This document shows positions 21,257 to 30,875 of a stretch of DNA of 64,000 nucleotides, piece after piece. Under the pieces are notes generated by a model. It had not been told where the DNA came from and did not search any database. It was given only the letters and a program-made list of their open reading frames with translations. Every line of letters starts with the position of its first letter. Position 1 is the stretch's first letter. Source of the stretch: Leishmania mexicana MHOM/GT/2001/U1103 (taxonomy: Eukaryota; Euglenozoa; Kinetoplastea; Trypanosomatida; Trypanosomatidae); assembly GCF_000234665.1 (NCBI RefSeq), contig NC_018330.1, positions 679,274 through 743,273 of the forward strand, given 5' to 3'. Made by a program: the position numbers and the translations under genes.

Positions 21257-22370
21257 GAGGAAACGAAAAGGGGCGTATTGCGTGTGTACCATCTTGGTTT
21301 TTTTTCTTGGTTGGGTGCATGTACCCCCTCCCTCCCTCCCTCCCTCCCCTTTGTTCTCTATATTTCTCTCTCTCCCCTCCCCGCGCTCGCCCCCCTTCCC
21401 TCTCTCCTCCCTCTGCTTGTGGTGCTTGTCCGCTCACCTCCGCTAATACAGTGTACGCGGACGCTCTACTGCCGCTACTCGAGCACGGGCACCCACCCAC
21501 CCCCCCGTTCCTCCCCCACACTACCTTCCCCTTTTCACCTCCGCGCACACGCACTTCTTCTCGTTCACATACCAGGCAGCTTCAAGCAAGCTTGCATCCG
21601 CTTACAGAGCGGTACGCCTTGCCTCCTGCTGTTACAACGTTGCTGAGAGCGAGGTGAGCTTGTTTTCCTTCTCTCCTCCTCCTCTCCTCCCCCTCCTCCT
21701 CCTCGCCGACTGAGACACACACACTCTCACTCCATCCAATCACACGGGCCACTCAATAGAGAACAGCGCCAACGCGAGCCCGTGCCTGTGCACAGCGTAG
21801 AAGTCCGTTTGCCGAGAAGTGATCATCTCACCTCTGTCTCTCTCCGCCCTCCTTCCCTTTCTCCCCTCTCTCACCTTATCTTTCGCTTCGACTTGATTTC
21901 GCCGTTTTTTTTTTCGTTGTTGTTGGCTTGCGTTTTTGGTGTTCGAGGTCCTACTGGAGCTCGCCTTCGGTGTTGTCACCCCTCCCCTCCTCTCTCCCCC
22001 GCCCCTCCCCCTGTTGCCGACGTGTGAGTCTGTGCTATCATTTTTCGTTTTGCGCGTGTGCTTCATCTCTCCTTCGCTTTGTCATCTGTCGCCCTCTTGC
22101 TTCACATCTTTTTTTTTAGTGCGTGTGCGTGCTCCTTTCCTATACTTGATCTCCCCGTCCTCCTCTTCGCTCCTCAGTTGCTCTGTTGGAAGAGGTTTCT
22201 CGTGTGGTCGGTTACGGTTTGGCGTCCAGCGCACTTGGCTAGTGCGGCCCCCTCGACCCTCCCTCCCTCTTCCCGGCTTTGGGGCACCGCGAATCTCCTC
22301 CCTCTCGTGTTGCTCTGTTACGTACCATTACGGTGCATCGACCAGCCACAACCCCTTTCCTCCAACAACA

Positions 22371-25300
22371 ATGACCGCAGTCAGTGTCAACGAAAATGCG
22401 CTGGTGCACCTCAGCGTGGGCGACTTCGTCGCCATCCTCACCCATCACATGAAGAATGACAAGCTGCACTGGATCTTGGGTTCTGTCGAGACGCCGCCGT
22501 ACCTGCGCGATGTCGAGATCCGCCTATGGGCGAAGCAGCGGTTCGAGCTCGACGAGGGCGACACCCCGACCAACCCGGAGACCGCGGCACTGATGGATCG
22601 CATTGCCCAGGTGAAGGACGAACTCCAGAAGAGCATTGACCAGGCCGAGGACCTCACGGAGCAGCTGCGCGACCGCCGCGCTGCCATTATTCAGAAGATC
22701 GCCGAGGCTAACAGATACGTGGCGGAGTCAAACGCCGTCTGCGACGCTGCGCGCGACGACGTCGAGAACATCTCCGACCGCAACTGGCAGGAGCTGAAGT
22801 CGTACCGTATTCCACCCAAGATGGTGTCGGTAATAATTCGCGCCGTGATGTTGCTGCTCTCCGAGGACGAGGCTCGCACGTGGCCGCATATGCAGCGAGT
22901 GCTGCGTGACTTTTACTTCAAGCGCCGCATTACAAGCTACGACCCCAGTACGCAGCTCTCCCCTGAGCGCCGTGACTACATTCTCCAGGAGTGCGTGAGC
23001 AAGAAGAGCTTTCGCTATGACCGCGCCATGCAGGGTAGCGTGGCGATGGGCCCCATCTACTACTGGGTGCTGGCTCAGCTCGACAGCGGCGAGGCCCAGT
23101 CGCAGAGGGAAGATGTTGAGCAGGAGAAAGTTGCACGCCAGAAAGAGCTGCGCGGTGTGCTGGAGCAAATTAGCCAACAACAGGAGCGCATATCGGAGTA
23201 TCAGGAGCTCATGGATGACCTGGACGATCAGCTGCGCTTGTGCAGCCAGCGCAACGGTGACGGCAGCACCGTCGTGACGCTCTCGCGGAGCCGGAGCGCC
23301 TCGCGCTCGCGCTCACGATCGCGTTCGCGCCCGCGCCGCCGCATCTCGATCAGCGACCACTATGCCGAGAGCTTTGCAGCGCGAGAGGGAAAGGAGTACC
23401 TTCGTCCAGCCTTCTACACATGGAGACCGACGGACCGCGTCATCATTGTGCTGCGCAAGAATATCGTCTGCAACTTCGGCGCCGTCACCTCGCAGGAGCA
23501 GGAGGAGGGCTACAACATGAGCGAGCCGCAGATCCGCATGTTGGATGAAGGCCTCATGCGCTCCCGGCGGGCCCTGGAGAGGATTTGCGGCGACGAGGAT
23601 GAGGACCATGCCCTCGAGGCGGACATGCTCAAGCAGAACGACGACGAGGCCTACAACACAGTGCGCAACGATGAGGACATTCTGGAAGAGCGCCAACGCA
23701 ACGCTGCCGAGGAAAAGCTCACGCCGACTCCGCCGCTGGAGGAGAGCGACACGACCAAGGTCGGCATAGGCGCCGCCGAGGCAACGTCGAAGCTTCAGCG
23801 CACGTTCGAGGGAAAGAACTGGCACCGCATTCTCGACTGCAAGCGCGAGGCCATCGAGGCTGCTTTCAGAGAGGACTCCTCCGAGTGCCTGAAAGTGCCG
23901 CCGTACTCGATCTCCATCGAAAGCCTCATCGTCGGGAGCCTCATTGTTGACTTTTCGGCCCAGCACGACGGCCAGCGCTCCGACGCAGAACTGCAGGAGT
24001 GCGTGAAGGCGTTCGGATTCCCGAAGGTCATGTCACTCTACGAGGAGGAGGACGAGGAGGACGCGGAGGACGTGGTGGACGAAGATAGTCCTGAACATCA
24101 GATGAGGTTCGGCGGCGACCACTGGGGCGACATCGCCCCGGAGCACCATGGCGAGATCGAGGCCGCTTTCCTGGCAGACACAAGCGCCGCGACGGGTGCG
24201 CTGCAGGACGAGATTGTCGTCCACGACATTCGCACTGACGCGGACGAAGGCCTGACAGTGGACTACTCGATGCTGGACAAGGACCGTGACCCCGAGGAAG
24301 TGCAGGAGCAAGTGGATGCTTACGCATACCCTTCTATGTGGACCCTGTACCAGCGGCTCGCTGGACTGGACGAGGCGGTGCCGATCCACCAGGTGCGCTT
24401 CCGCGGCGAGCGGTGGGCGGACATCATGCCCGGGGCCGAGGAAGCGATCAAACAGGCGTTTGCTGAGGACACCGCCGGCGCGCTTGGCATTGCGCCGCAG
24501 CAGGTCATCCCCGACGAGATCCGCTACGAGAAAGGACTGACGGTCCCCTACACCGTGCTCGACTGCTCGCTGGATGGCGACGAAGTCGATGCCAAAGCGG
24601 AGGACTATCATTACCCCAACACGTGGGCGCTGTACGACCGCCTTGTGGCGGAGGCCGTCGGCGCAGCCTACCAGAAGAGCTTCGAGGGCGAGCACTGGGA
24701 GGCGGTGCTGCACGCGGCGCGGCCAGAGGTGTCAGAGGCGTTTTGCACAGACACGGCGAACGCCGTCAAGTCCGAACCCGGCGACGTCGACCTCCGCTCT
24801 GTCGACACCGACCAGAACCGCCTGCTCGTCTCCTACAACGTTGGCGACTCGCAGCAGCGTGTCGATGAGGTGCGTGCGGACACCCAGGAGTACCCCTACC
24901 CGGAAGTGTGGGCATTGTACCAGCTCGTCATCGCAGAGGAGGCCGAAGGCACGCGGAAGCTGTCCCAGACGTTCGACGGAGAGTCGTGGGACGCGATCAA
25001 CGCGGAGATGCCGGAGCAGGTGCGCGGGGCCTTCACGGAGGATGTGATTGTCGCCACTCGTGTCGACTCGACATGCGTGATGATACGTGACATCAAGACG
25101 AGTAAGAGGGGCATGACCGTTGAGTACGGTATTGTTCGTGAAGAGGGTCAGTCCGCGTACGCGACGCGCAAGGCAGCGAGGAACTTCGACTACCCGGTTA
25201 CGTGGGGCCTGTACGAGGCGAACAAGAAGAGCGCACCGGCGCAAGCCTTCAGCGGGTTTGGCGAGGGCGAGTCTGCGATCTTCGAGCGCCGCTTCGAGGG

Positions 25301-28300
25301 CGATGACTGGGACATCGTTCTGGAGGACTATCCTGAGGAGCTCAGTGACGCCTTCCGCTCGGAGGCGGCGCGTGTGCTGTGTGTGCCGAAGCAGAGCGTG
25401 CGCATCATCAGCACAGAGATAGGCAGCCCGAACGTCAAGTACCAGATCGTGGGCCCGCCGTGTGAGGACAGAGAGATCGAGCGGCGCATGGAGGAGGACG
25501 AGCTACCTGAGGTGATGGATCTGTACCATCGCTGCACACACAGTGAGGACGGGGGCGCGACGTTGGAGCTGCTGAACCTCGAGGAGATGCCACCGAAGGT
25601 GTTCGACGGAGACGAGTGGGACTTTGTGATGGCGAACCAGCGCGTGGAGCTGGAGCAGGCGTTCGTGAAGGACACGGCCGACGCTCTCGGCGTGAGCGAT
25701 GAGCAGGTGACGGTGAAGGAGATGAAGGTGGGTCCGTACGCGCTGCAGGTGCAGTACAGCGTGCGCGATTGCCCATCCGACGAAGCGGCGGCGCAGGCGA
25801 CCGTGGAGGACTACCCTTACCCGTACATGTGGGAGATGTACCCGGAAGAGGAGGATCTGGGCAAGTATCAGAAGACGTTCGACGGCACAGGCTGGAAGGA
25901 AATTGTTGCCTCCCGTGAGGACAGCGTGAGGGCGGCCTTCGCGAAGGACGCGGCTAACGCACTCGAGGTGGACGAGGAGAGTGTCGTGGTCAAGTCCGTC
26001 CGCGCCAACGCTGAGGGTCTCGAGGTGCGCTACAACGTGACGAGCGAGGCGTGGGATAGGGAGCAGATTATGGAGATGCAGGAGGAGTGCGACTACCCGA
26101 ACACGTGGGCCCTTTACGAGGGAGACGAAGGCAACTGGGTGACGACCTCGCACCAGATCGGCTTCGACGGCGAGGACTGGGTATACGTCGTGCAGGACAA
26201 GATGCCGGAGCTGCACGAGGCGTTTGTCAGCTGCACCGCCGAACTATTTCATGTGCGTCCGGAGCACGTTACGAATACCGAGTACACATTGGGCAGCCTC
26301 ATAGTGGACTTCGAGCTCACGCACCCGACGAGGTTGAGCGAGGAGGAGATTAAGAAGCAGCTCGTCACGTGCCCGTACGAGCCGGTCTGGGAGCTCTACG
26401 GCTACCACCCCTGGGTCCCAACGGAGGTCATGGGGACGACGCACAATATCTGCTTCGAGGGGCCAGGCTGGGCGACTGTGCTGGAGTCACAGCGTGAGGA
26501 GCTAGAAGAGCGCTTCAAACAGGGCACGGCGGTGGCGCTCGAGGTCGAGCCGTCTGACGTGCGCATCGACTCGGCCGACTGCGCCGAGGAGTGCCTGTTC
26601 ATCCGCACGACCATCACCCACCACATCTTCCAGGATAACGAGCTCCTGCAGGAGCAGCTTACCCGCTACCCATACGAGGAGGTCTGGAAGCTCTACGTCG
26701 AGGACCCGAACCAGAGCTGGGCCGTCACCTCGCACCAGGTTGGCTTTGATGGCGATGACTGGGTGTACATTGTGTCTGCCAACAAAGCGGCGCTGAAAAA
26801 GACCTTCCGCACGTGCACTGGCGAATCCCTAGACCTGGCGGACGAGCACATTACGAACATCGTCTTCGAGGCCAACGAGGCGGCGCTGCTGACCACCTTC
26901 GAGGTGAAGCATCCGAGGGAGCAGTCGGTGAAGGAGGTGAACCGGCGACTCGCTGAGTGCGACTATATGCCGGTGTGGGAGCTGTACATTGATCACCCGT
27001 ACAACCCGGAGGAGAACGAGGTGACATCGCATGAGATCGGCTTTGAGGGCGATGAGTGGAACAAGGTAATCAAGACGCAGCCGAAGCAGCTCGAGGAGGC
27101 CATCATGCTCGACACGTCCGAGGCGCTCGAAGTGACGCCGAACGACATCACGTCGATCACGACTAGCTTCGAGAACGGAAACCTACTAATCGTGCGCCTC
27201 AACATCCAGCACCCGGTGCTCCAGGACGAGGAGCTGATCAAGGAGCAGCTGAGCCGCTACCCGTACGAGCGCGTGTGGGCACTCTACGAGGATGCGCCTA
27301 TCACGCCCCTTAGTGAGGAAGACGCGGCCAGACTTAACGGTACCGGCGAGGGCGAGTCTGCGATCTTCGAGCGCCGCTTCGAGGGCGATGACTGGGACAT
27401 CGTTCTGGAGGACTATCCTGAGGAGCTCAGTGACGCCTTCCGCTCGGAGGCGGCGCGTGTGCTGTGTGTGCCGAAGCAGAGCGTGCGCATCATCAGCACA
27501 GAGATAGGCAGCCTGATCGTCAAGTACCAGATCGTGGGACCGCCGTGTGAGGACAGAGAGATCGAGCGGCGCATGGAGGAGGACGAGCTACCTGAGGTGT
27601 TGAATCTGTACCGCCGTCGCTGCACACGCATTAGGGACGATATCGCGACCGAGACGAGCCCCGTAAAGCCCGAGGAGGAAGAGGAGATCACGACCCTGGA
27701 GGACTGCGGGTTTGAGGGCGCGGACTGGGACTACGTGTGGTCGATCAAGCAGGAGGCGGTGTGCAAGGCCTTCGCGAAGGGTGTCGCGGATGCGCTGGGT
27801 ATTAAGCCGACGGACATCCAGAACATCAACATGGAGAAGTCGGCGGACGGCATTGTGCTTGGCGCGAACGTGACGCACCCGCTGACGCAGGATCACCAGA
27901 TGATCTGTCAGACGCTGAAGAACCACCCGTTCGAGGAGTTGTGGGCACTGTACGAGACGCGCCCATACAACCCGGCTGAGTCCGTGACCACGGAGCACAT
28001 CATCTACTTCGAGGGCGAGGAATGGGACGCTGTGATGGCAGGAAAGCGCGAGGAAGTGGTGGAGGCTATCCGTAAGGATACAGCGAGTGCGCTGAACCTG
28101 CCGGCGGACGATGTAGTGAGTGTGTGTACGGCGGTGGAGCCGACTGGGCTGCTCGCCACGGTCGTGGTGAGCCACTCGCCGCTGCATGACGATGAACTGA
28201 TCCAGGAGGAGCTGATCAAATACGAGTACGAGCGCGTGTGGGTGCTGTACTGCCCTGAGAGTGGACCACTGCATGGCACGAAGCACTTCGACGGCTTGAA

Positions 28301-30875
28301 TTGGGCGAACGTAATCGCGAGCGCCAGGACTGGCGTGATGCAGGCGTTCCGCGAGGATACGGCCGCTGCCGTGAATATCCGTCCGGATGATGTGGATGTG
28401 GGCGAGATCCGCACGACGGGGATGGGCATGGATGTAGACTACACGGTGAACCTCGCGAACACGAGTGGGGTGGACATAGAGCACACGCTTCTGACGTACC
28501 CGTACCCGAACCTTTGGGGCCACTACCGCGCCGAGGAGATCACGACCCTGGAGGACTGCGGGTTTGAGGGCGCGGACTGGGACTACGTGTGGTCGATCAA
28601 GCAGGAGGCGGTGTGCAAGGCCTTCGCGAAGGGTGTCGCGGATGCGCTGGGTATTAAGCCGACGGACATCCAGAACATCAACATGGAGAAGTCGGCGGAC
28701 GGCATTGTGCTTGGCGCGAACGTGACGCACCCGCTGACGCAGGATCACCAGATGATCTGTCAGACGCTGAAGAACCACCCGTTCGAGGAGTTGTGGGCAC
28801 TGTACGAGACGCGCCCATACAACCCGGCTGAGTCCGTGACCACGGATCACATCATCTACTTCGAGGGCGAGGAATGGGACGCTGTGATGGCAGGAAAGCG
28901 CGAGGAAGTGGTGGAGGCTATCCGTAAGGATACAGCGAGTGCGCTGAACCTGCCGGCGGACGATGTAGTGAGTGTGTGTACGGCGGTGGAGCCGACTGGG
29001 CTGCTCGCCACGGTCGTGGTGAGCCACTCGCCGCTGCATGACGATGAACTGATCCAGGAGGAGCTGATCAAATACGAGTACGAGCGCGTGTGGGTGCTGT
29101 ACTGCCCTGAGAGTGGACCACTGCATGGCACGAAGCACTTCGACGGCTTGAATTGGGCGAACGTAATCGCGAGCGCCAGGACTGGCGTGATGCAGGCGTT
29201 CCGCGAGGATACGGCCGCTGCCGTGAATATCCGTCCGGATGATGTGGATGTGGGCGAGATCCGCACGACGGGGATGGGCATGGATGTAGACTACACGGTG
29301 AACCTCGCGAACACGAGTGGGGTGGACATAGAGCACACGCTTCTGACGTACCCGTACCCGAACCTTTGGGGCCACTACCGCGCCGAGGAGATCACGACCC
29401 TGGAGGACTGCGGGTTTGAGGGCGCGGACTGGGACTACGTGTGGTCGATCAAGCAGGAGGCGGTGTGCAAGGCCTTCGCGAAGGGTGTCGCGGATGCGCT
29501 GGGTATTAAGCCGACGGACATCCAGAACATCAACATGGAGAAGTCGGCGGACGGCATTGTGCTTGGCGCGAACGTGACGCACCCGCTGACGCAGGATCAC
29601 CAGATGATCTGTCAGACGCTGAAGAACCACCCGTTCGAGGAGTTGTGGGCACTGTACGAGACGCGCCCACACGACCAGAGCGATCTGAAGGGCGCCCTTA
29701 GCGGAACAGGCGACCGCGAGTCTGGTCCGCTGCAGCGTCTCTTCGATGGCGATGACTGGGACCTCGTAGTGGAGGGCTGTCCAGAGGACGCTAAGGACGC
29801 CTTCCGAAAGGGTGTGGCAGACTCTGTGCACGTGCCGAAGTCTGGCGTCGTTGTAATGGACTGGAGCCTGGGCAGCCTTATCGTGAGCTACAAGGTGTGC
29901 AACTGCGACATGGAGGATGACGAGATCGACAAGAGGGTATATGCACACGACTTTCCGGAGCTGATGGCGTTGTACCGTGCGCGCGTGCGCGGCGGCGAAA
30001 ATAGCGATTGTGTTGCCACAGAGGGACGCGCGATGTGTGAAAAGGAAGTGGTCACTGTCGACATAATGGACGAGGGTGAGCTGCCGGAGGGGTACATGCG
30101 TGTTGGGCTGAGTGTCAGCTTCGAGGGGGAGCTCTGGGAAAAGATTGTAAAGAGGCGCACGCAGGAGCTGGCGGATGCTTTTCGCGCTGACACTGCCAAG
30201 TCCATCGGCGCTGCGCTGGGGGATATCCACGTCCGCGAGTGCGTTGTGAGCAAGGCACTTCTGTTGGTGCACTTTAGCGCCGGCTACGAGGCGACGGTGA
30301 CGGAGGCTGAGCTGCGCAAGAAGGTTGATGAATACTCCTACGGTAGTGTTTGGGCCCTCTACGACGAGATGGAAGACGCTCTCGAAGCCGACATGTCGGA
30401 GGTCATGGTCAAGCGCTTCGTCGGCGTTCACTGGGACGTTGCGATAGAGACATGCCCGACGCTTGTCAAGGAGGCCTTCAAGGAGGACACCGCGAATGCG
30501 CTGCGCACTCATGCCTCGAAGGTGATCGTTGAGGACATCGCTCTGGGCAGCCTCATTGTGCGCTTCCGCGTGCACGGGCTAACGATGTCGGAGGCGAAGG
30601 CGATGCAGATGACGGACAACTACGCCTACCCGAACGTATGGGCTCTGTACATGTGCTGCGAGGAGGCGAACGGCCGTGCTTCATTGAAGAACCGCAAAAA
30701 TGGAAGCGGGGGTCGCCTGTCGCACCGACCGACTGAGCAGCTTGTGGCGGAGGAGGGTGTGGAGTCGCAGGACACCGTGACATATCTGCGCAAGGCCCTC
30801 GCCGACGCTCGCCGCGAGCGTGACATGTACATGGAACAGGTGGAGCAGGCGCAGCGCGCTAGCCAGAATGTATAA
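22371..30875 (+). CDS. Giant FAZ1-domain repeat protein with dynein-stalk-like N-terminus
   Basis: A protein of 2834 aa. Residues about 67-135 form a coiled coil. Residues about 135-240 look like a dynein microtubule-binding domain (LKSYRIPPKMVSVIIRAVML, then TW, RITSYDPSTQLSPERR and GPIYYWV), and 240-293 form a returning coiled coil, so the order is that of a dynein stalk without a motor. An Arg-Ser tract follows at 304-322, then a segment with VCNFGAV and EQEEGYNM (about 343-414). From about 473 to 2763 I count 23 copies of a 90-residue domain: F-[DE]-G-x2-W, AF-x2-DT, a GSLIV-like strand, and YPY-x2-W-x-LY. A short coiled coil ends the protein. The domain resembles the FAZ1 conserved domain of kinetoplastids. 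Microtubule and flagellum-associated scaffolding is inferred. The ATG at 22371 is chosen because upstream codons read as CT-rich spacer. Confidence 0.82.
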   Translation: MTAVSVNENALVHLSVGDFVAILTHHMKNDKLHWILGSVETPPYLRDVEIRLWAKQRFELDEGDTPTNPETAALMDRIAQVKDELQKSIDQAEDLTEQLRDRRAAIIQKIAEANRYVAESNAVCDAARDDVENISDRNWQELKSYRIPPKMVSVIIRAVMLLLSEDEARTWPHMQRVLRDFYFKRRITSYDPSTQLSPERRDYILQECVSKKSFRYDRAMQGSVAMGPIYYWVLAQLDSGEAQSQREDVEQEKVARQKELRGVLEQISQQQERISEYQELMDDLDDQLRLCSQRNGDGSTVVTLSRSRSASRSRSRSRSRPRRRISISDHYAESFAAREGKEYLRPAFYTWRPTDRVIIVLRKNIVCNFGAVTSQEQEEGYNMSEPQIRMLDEGLMRSRRALERICGDEDEDHALEADMLKQNDDEAYNTVRNDEDILEERQRNAAEEKLTPTPPLEESDTTKVGIGAAEATSKLQRTFEGKNWHRILDCKREAIEAAFREDSSECLKVPPYSISIESLIVGSLIVDFSAQHDGQRSDAELQECVKAFGFPKVMSLYEEEDEEDAEDVVDEDSPEHQMRFGGDHWGDIAPEHHGEIEAAFLADTSAATGALQDEIVVHDIRTDADEGLTVDYSMLDKDRDPEEVQEQVDAYAYPSMWTLYQRLAGLDEAVPIHQVRFRGERWADIMPGAEEAIKQAFAEDTAGALGIAPQQVIPDEIRYEKGLTVPYTVLDCSLDGDEVDAKAEDYHYPNTWALYDRLVAEAVGAAYQKSFEGEHWEAVLHAARPEVSEAFCTDTANAVKSEPGDVDLRSVDTDQNRLLVSYNVGDSQQRVDEVRADTQEYPYPEVWALYQLVIAEEAEGTRKLSQTFDGESWDAINAEMPEQVRGAFTEDVIVATRVDSTCVMIRDIKTSKRGMTVEYGIVREEGQSAYATRKAARNFDYPVTWGLYEANKKSAPAQAFSGFGEGESAIFERRFEGDDWDIVLEDYPEELSDAFRSEAARVLCVPKQSVRIISTEIGSPNVKYQIVGPPCEDREIERRMEEDELPEVMDLYHRCTHSEDGGATLELLNLEEMPPKVFDGDEWDFVMANQRVELEQAFVKDTADALGVSDEQVTVKEMKVGPYALQVQYSVRDCPSDEAAAQATVEDYPYPYMWEMYPEEEDLGKYQKTFDGTGWKEIVASREDSVRAAFAKDAANALEVDEESVVVKSVRANAEGLEVRYNVTSEAWDREQIMEMQEECDYPNTWALYEGDEGNWVTTSHQIGFDGEDWVYVVQDKMPELHEAFVSCTAELFHVRPEHVTNTEYTLGSLIVDFELTHPTRLSEEEIKKQLVTCPYEPVWELYGYHPWVPTEVMGTTHNICFEGPGWATVLESQREELEERFKQGTAVALEVEPSDVRIDSADCAEECLFIRTTITHHIFQDNELLQEQLTRYPYEEVWKLYVEDPNQSWAVTSHQVGFDGDDWVYIVSANKAALKKTFRTCTGESLDLADEHITNIVFEANEAALLTTFEVKHPREQSVKEVNRRLAECDYMPVWELYIDHPYNPEENEVTSHEIGFEGDEWNKVIKTQPKQLEEAIMLDTSEALEVTPNDITSITTSFENGNLLIVRLNIQHPVLQDEELIKEQLSRYPYERVWALYEDAPITPLSEEDAARLNGTGEGESAIFERRFEGDDWDIVLEDYPEELSDAFRSEAARVLCVPKQSVRIISTEIGSLIVKYQIVGPPCEDREIERRMEEDELPEVLNLYRRRCTRIRDDIATETSPVKPEEEEEITTLEDCGFEGADWDYVWSIKQEAVCKAFAKGVADALGIKPTDIQNINMEKSADGIVLGANVTHPLTQDHQMICQTLKNHPFEELWALYETRPYNPAESVTTEHIIYFEGEEWDAVMAGKREEVVEAIRKDTASALNLPADDVVSVCTAVEPTGLLATVVVSHSPLHDDELIQEELIKYEYERVWVLYCPESGPLHGTKHFDGLNWANVIASARTGVMQAFREDTAAAVNIRPDDVDVGEIRTTGMGMDVDYTVNLANTSGVDIEHTLLTYPYPNLWGHYRAEEITTLEDCGFEGADWDYVWSIKQEAVCKAFAKGVADALGIKPTDIQNINMEKSADGIVLGANVTHPLTQDHQMICQTLKNHPFEELWALYETRPYNPAESVTTDHIIYFEGEEWDAVMAGKREEVVEAIRKDTASALNLPADDVVSVCTAVEPTGLLATVVVSHSPLHDDELIQEELIKYEYERVWVLYCPESGPLHGTKHFDGLNWANVIASARTGVMQAFREDTAAAVNIRPDDVDVGEIRTTGMGMDVDYTVNLANTSGVDIEHTLLTYPYPNLWGHYRAEEITTLEDCGFEGADWDYVWSIKQEAVCKAFAKGVADALGIKPTDIQNINMEKSADGIVLGANVTHPLTQDHQMICQTLKNHPFEELWALYETRPHDQSDLKGALSGTGDRESGPLQRLFDGDDWDLVVEGCPEDAKDAFRKGVADSVHVPKSGVVVMDWSLGSLIVSYKVCNCDMEDDEIDKRVYAHDFPELMALYRARVRGGENSDCVATEGRAMCEKEVVTVDIMDEGELPEGYMRVGLSVSFEGELWEKIVKRRTQELADAFRADTAKSIGAALGDIHVRECVVSKALLLVHFSAGYEATVTEAELRKKVDEYSYGSVWALYDEMEDALEADMSEVMVKRFVGVHWDVAIETCPTLVKEAFKEDTANALRTHASKVIVEDIALGSLIVRFRVHGLTMSEAKAMQMTDNYAYPNVWALYMCCEEANGRASLKNRKNGSGGRLSHRPTEQLVAEEGVESQDTVTYLRKALADARRERDMYMEQVEQAQRASQNV
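23281..23340 (+). other. Arg-Ser dipeptide tract within the giant protein
   Basis: The DNA encodes alternating Ser and Arg (residues about 304-323) directly after the second coiled coil. The neighbouring paralogue has a shorter SR tract (RSGTRSRSPSHR) at 33604-33645, though inside the stalk-like region. RS tracts are often phosphorylated; that is inference here. Confidence 0.7.
25260..25536 (+). repeat. Dispersed intragenic repeat, copy A
   Basis: This about 277-bp segment encodes one FAZ1-like unit (GEGESAIFERRFEGDDWDIV onward) and recurs almost unchanged 2085 bp downstream at 27345. Copy A reads GSPNVKYQ where copy B and other units read GSLIVKYQ, so this copy has altered the core strand motif. 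Confidence 0.85.
27345..27624 (+). repeat. Dispersed intragenic repeat, copy B
   Basis: This is nearly identical to 25260-25536 and in the same frame (offset 695 codons). It retains the GSLIV motif. It immediately precedes the 852-bp tandem repeats. Confidence 0.85.
27681..28532 (+). repeat. 852-bp tandem repeat, copy 1
   Basis: This unit encodes 284 aa, that is three consecutive FAZ1-like domains. It is followed head to tail by copy 2. Comparing the two by eye I see one difference in 852 bp, G at 27995 versus T at 28847 (Glu to Asp). Confidence 0.93.
28533..29384 (+). repeat. 852-bp tandem repeat, copy 2
   Basis: A full copy of 27681-28532, in frame and virtually identical, which implies very recent duplication or gene conversion. 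Copy number may vary between strains or be miscounted by short-read assembly. Confidence 0.93.
29385..29669 (+). repeat. 852-bp tandem repeat, partial copy 3
   Basis: The first 285 bp of the unit (one FAZ1-like domain) recur here. Identity ends at about 29669, where the sequence passes into a different domain copy. Confidence 0.9.

Larger units (their letters stand above)
18819..22370. other. Long intergenic region, 3.5 kb
   Basis: No confident gene. The first kilobase is spacer sequence. Between 19580 and 20270 lies less repetitive DNA with short coding-like frames (listed separately). From 20500 on there are hexanucleotide repeats, (TA)n(CA)n, (CTCC)n and long CT-rich tracts. Two strong SL acceptors precede the giant gene: cttttttttttag with AG at 22118-22119, and gctcctcag with AG at 22176-22177, giving leaders of about 250 or 195 nt without an upstream ATG. 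Confidence 0.55.

Noticed and set aside
21936..22370. N-terminal extension of the giant protein
   Set aside because: It translates CT-rich spacer and contains two strong splice acceptors; no ATG in this frame precedes 22371.
27588..30575. Minus-strand frame of 995 codons opposite the giant gene
   Set aside because: It is antisense to the FAZ1-like repeats and repeats with the same period. GC-rich third positions leave the reverse frame free of stops. Its translation is Arg/His/Val/Leu-rich with no domain, and every other gene is on the + strand.
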